From positions 1-42,150 of the forward strand of contig CANLQR010000006.1 of assembly GCA_947492135.1 (NCBI GenBank): a stretch of 42,150 nt of DNA, given 5' to 3'. This stretch comes from Deltaproteobacteria bacterium (GTDB lineage: Bacteria; Myxococcota_A; Polyangia; Nannocystales; Nannocystaceae). Both the position numbers and the translations under genes were made by a program. The notes beneath the pieces were generated by a model. It did not search any database. It worked only from the letters and a program-made list of their open reading frames with translations, and was not told the DNA's origin. Shown here piece after piece: positions 39,714-42,150 of the stretch; position 1 is the first letter of the stretch, and the number at the start of each line of letters is the position of its first letter.

Positions 39714-41507
39714 ATGCGCCGTACGATCCCGTCCCTGGCCGTGGTCGTTGCCACTGCGCTGATCGCTTGTGGTCCGGCCGAGATGACGCTCCAGGGCCCG
39801 CAGCCCGAGCCCGTGGTGACTGGCCGGGCCACCGAGGCCGCCGAGAACCTCCACGCCTTGGCGCGGGTGTACGGCTACGTGCGTTGGTTTCATCCGACCG
39901 CGGCGGCTGCCCGCGCCGACTGGCGGGTGCTGGCAGCAGCGGGGGTCGCGGCGGTGCGCGACGCCCGGAACCTGGGCGAGCTACGCAGCGGCCTACAGGA
40001 GCTGTTCGGACCGCTGGCGCCGCAGATGGAGCTGTGGATCGACGGTGAGCCGGAGCCCGACGCCACGGACGTGCCCGGCGAGCGTGACGAGCTCGTGTAC
40101 TGGCAGCACCAGGGCTACGCCGGGACTCGGCTGGAGCTCTACTCGCCGCCCTACGGCCACGTTCGCGTGGGCGCGGAAGGCTCGAAGCGCCGCCGCTTCG
40201 TCGGGGCGCCCGCCACCAATACGCAGGTCGACGTCGAGCTGGTGCCCGGCCTCCATCTGCGAATGCCGGTGGTCCTGACGCCCGCACAAGCCGACCACGA
40301 CGCCGAGGCCCCGTTGCCGATCGATCGCGAGCTCGCACGCGCGGCGACGTCACCCAACGGCTACGCCTCGCTCGACGTTCGCCAGGGCGCGGTGGTCGAG
40401 GTCTGGAACGTGTTCCGACACTTTTACCCGTATCAAGACAGCGTGCTGGTCGACTGGTCGGCACTGCTCGACGACGCGCTCGAAGATGCGCAGGACGATG
40501 TGACGGTCGATGATACCGCCGCCACGTTGTGGCACCTGGTCCACGCGCTCGAGGATGGTCACGGACTCGTCGGCCATCGCGAGCTGGCAGCGCGCGGACA
40601 GCTGCCGATCCGCGTGGAGCTCGTCGAGGGCGTACCGGTCGTCACCGGCACCGAGGATCCGAGCCGCTTTGCCGTCGGCGACGTGGTCGACTCCATCGAC
40701 GGCGTCGCGCTCGGGCCCCGCGTCGATGCCCTCGCGCAGCAACTGTCGGGCTCGCTGCAGTGGCGTCGCTTCCGCGCCTCGGCCTGGGAATCGCTGGCAG
40801 GCCCGCGCGATACCGCGGTCACGGTGGGTCTGCATCGCGGCGGCCGCACGCTCGCCGTCGAGGGCAGCTACAGCGCGTCGGCACCCCCGCGACCGCCACG
40901 CCCTGCAGCGATCCACCGTTTCGAGGACGGCGTGCAGTACGTCGATCTCACCCGCGCGCAGTGGCAGGACGTCGAGGCCACACTCGACACGCTCGCGAGC
41001 GCTCCGGGGGTGGTGTTCGACATGCGCGGCTATCCGACGGATACGCATCGCATCCTTCCCCATCTGTTGGCCAACGCCGAGGATGCGAGCTGGATGCAGG
41101 TACCGCAGATCGTCGAGCCCGACGGCCACATCGTCGGTTGGCAGCCGATCGGCTGGCACTTGCGGCCGGCCTTGCCGCACGTCGCAGGCAAGGTGGTGTT
41201 CTTGATCGATGCCGAGGCGATCAGCTTCGCCGAATCCGTGCTCGGCTACGTCGAGGCCCACGATCTGGGCACGCTGGTCGGCTCGGCGACAGCGGGTGCC
41301 AACGGTGACATCGTGCGGGTCGACACCCTCGCCGGTTTCTTCGTCGTGTTCACCGGCATGAAGGTCACCCGCCACGATGGCAGCCGCTTCCATGTCGAGG
41401 GTGTGCAACCTCGGGTCGCCGTGGCGCCCTCACGCAAGGGCCTGCGCGCCGGTGTCGACGAAGTGCTCGAGGCCGGCCTTGCGCGGGTGCGCGACGCGAA
41501 GCAGTAG
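39714..41507 (+). CDS. S41 family peptidase lipoprotein (tail-specific protease type)
   Basis: 597 residues. Signal peptide with lipobox ALIAC. The N-terminal region has LARVYGYVRWFHPTAAAARADW (about 50-71), and a similar VWNVFRHFYPYQDSVLVDW occurs again before the peptidase core (about 230-248). The core includes TLWHLVHALEDGHGLVGH, a PDZ-like stretch around FAVGDVVDSIDGVALG, and GVVFDMRGYP. The nucleophile is probably Ser504 in DAEAISFAES, followed by GTLVGSATAGANGD, the T-A-G-x-N loop of IRBP-type S41 peptidases. It would trim proteins in the periplasm or at the surface. A hairpin follows seven bases after the stop. Confidence 0.9.
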   Translation: MRRTIPSLAVVVATALIACGPAEMTLQGPQPEPVVTGRATEAAENLHALARVYGYVRWFHPTAAAARADWRVLAAAGVAAVRDARNLGELRSGLQELFGPLAPQMELWIDGEPEPDATDVPGERDELVYWQHQGYAGTRLELYSPPYGHVRVGAEGSKRRRFVGAPATNTQVDVELVPGLHLRMPVVLTPAQADHDAEAPLPIDRELARAATSPNGYASLDVRQGAVVEVWNVFRHFYPYQDSVLVDWSALLDDALEDAQDDVTVDDTAATLWHLVHALEDGHGLVGHRELAARGQLPIRVELVEGVPVVTGTEDPSRFAVGDVVDSIDGVALGPRVDALAQQLSGSLQWRRFRASAWESLAGPRDTAVTVGLHRGGRTLAVEGSYSASAPPRPPRPAAIHRFEDGVQYVDLTRAQWQDVEATLDTLASAPGVVFDMRGYPTDTHRILPHLLANAEDASWMQVPQIVEPDGHIVGWQPIGWHLRPALPHVAGKVVFLIDAEAISFAESVLGYVEAHDLGTLVGSATAGANGDIVRVDTLAGFFVVFTGMKVTRHDGSRFHVEGVQPRVAVAPSRKGLRAGVDEVLEAGLARVRDAKQ

Positions 41508-41513
41508 CGCGGC

Positions 41514-41537
41514 GCCGGCCAGGTTCAGCTGGTCGGC
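41514..41537. terminator. Hairpin between convergent S41 and cytochrome genes
   Basis: GCCGGCCAG (41514-41522) pairs with CTGGTCGGC (41529-41537) over a 6-base loop with a single G-T pair or mismatch. It lies in the 110-bp gap between two convergent genes and could serve both. Confidence 0.5.
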
Positions 41538-41617
41538 ACGCGCTGCTCTCTGTCGCTTGCGGGGCGCCACGGACGCGGGATGCTCCTTCGCTTCCGCCGC
41601 TCTCCCAGGATGCCCCT

Positions 41618-42150
41618 TCAAACCCCGAATAAGCACATACTGTGGCAATGGACTGGCGTACTTACCTGCTGGGTGGACTCTCGATCCGCGTTGTCGACCG
41701 GCTCGATCGATCGCGTGTACGAGAGGATCGCAGTCAGATCCTCGTCGCTGGTCGGGCCGACGCCGAACATGAACAGCGCCGGCTCACCGTTGGCCCTGAC
41801 GCCGTGGCGGATCGCCCGCGCGATCTCGCCGTCGGTCTGCTTGCCGATGCCCGTGGTCGGATGCGAGGTGATGTTCGCCGAGCGCAGGGTACCCAGCGGT
41901 CCCATGTGCCACTCGTGTCCACCCTTGGGCACGACGACGTCGCCGGGCTTGCCGGCGAGATAGTCGGCCGTCGGCGAGTGACATGAGGCGCAGTGCGAGA
42001 CCGCGTTGAACAGGTAGCGCCCGCGCTCGATGACGGCCGGATCGGTGCTCGCCGCGATCGCCGGCGTGGGCGTGTCGGGGAAACTCGGCGGCCACTTCAC
42101 GGCACAGGTGGTGACGATGCCGACCACGCCGACGAGCGCGATGCCGACCA
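41618..42150 (-). CDS. Membrane-anchored mono-heme cytochrome c, 5' end cut by window
   Basis: At least 177 residues; the N-terminus lies beyond the window because the reading frame continues hydrophobic to the edge (VGIALVGVVGIV), evidently a membrane anchor. GYLF-like RGRYLFNAVSHCASCH carries the CxxCH heme site. LGTLRSANITSHPTTGIGKQTDGEIARAIRHGV and the following FMFG, with a probable Met ligand, match class I cytochromes related to the cytochrome subunits of periplasmic dehydrogenases. It would pass electrons in the periplasm. The last 20 or so residues (QQVSTPVHCHSMCLFGV) do not look like the family and may be a read-through extension. Confidence 0.87.
   Translation of the reverse strand, partial: VGIALVGVVGIVTTCAVKWPPSFPDTPTPAIAASTDPAVIERGRYLFNAVSHCASCHSPTADYLAGKPGDVVVPKGGHEWHMGPLGTLRSANITSHPTTGIGKQTDGEIARAIRHGVRANGEPALFMFGVGPTSDEDLTAILSYTRSIEPVDNADRESTQQVSTPVHCHSMCLFGV

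Overview
The window looks like chromosomal DNA of a high-GC myxobacterium, most probably of the Nannocystis/Enhygromyxa/Plesiocystis group. The evidence is the strong G/C bias at third codon positions, about eight predicted lipoproteins with Thr/Ser/Asp/Gly-rich linkers after the lipid cysteine, myxobacterial Cys-rich repeats of the CGNG...CDDGN...DGC...C type (DUF4215), and two proteins with a MYXO-CTERM-like tail (Cys motif, one hydrophobic helix, Arg cluster). I see no rRNA, tRNA, CRISPR array, insertion sequence or phage module.

Layout. 1-3.4 kb: end of a SnoaL-like gene, a lipoprotein joining a c-heme motif to a copper monooxygenase, and a methyltransferase-YaeQ pair. 3.7-6.7 kb: a large secreted metalloprotease with a MYXO-CTERM tail. 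6.8-9.0 kb: a translationally coupled pair on the minus strand, a dCache sensor without a signalling output followed by a pentameric ligand-gated ion channel homologue. 9.4-10.3 kb: an SPFH/band-7 protein followed by palindromic tandem repeats. 10.4-21.2 kb: a long plus-strand operon around a CzcCBA-type metal efflux pump. It starts at a good sigma70-like promoter and a small exported protein, passes a leader with three hairpins, then encodes the RND pump, adaptor, a TPR/membrane protein, outer-membrane factor, two DUF4097-like paralogues, a MYXO-CTERM beta-structure protein and an outer-membrane barrel. Several of these genes overlap by 4 bp.

21.4-27.1 kb: a Cys-rich lipoprotein, a quinone oxidoreductase, and two surface-type lipoproteins (an FG-GAP propeller and a duplicated Cys-rich module). 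27.2-33.5 kb: a minus-strand operon DUF3025 - SelO - giant TPR protein with an embedded C39-like cysteine peptidase. 33.6-42.15 kb: an M20 amidohydrolase, a lipoprotein ending in a self-cleaving S74 chaperone domain, a VapBC toxin-antitoxin pair with its own promoter and operator, a Cys-rich lipoprotein, a MAPEG protein, a second FG-GAP lipoprotein, an S41 peptidase lipoprotein, and the end of a membrane-anchored cytochrome c that runs off the window.

Most genes concern the cell envelope and surface. The two most unusual arrangements are the dCache-channel pair and the metal-efflux operon extended with surface proteins. Functions come from reading motifs by eye; no database search was possible.
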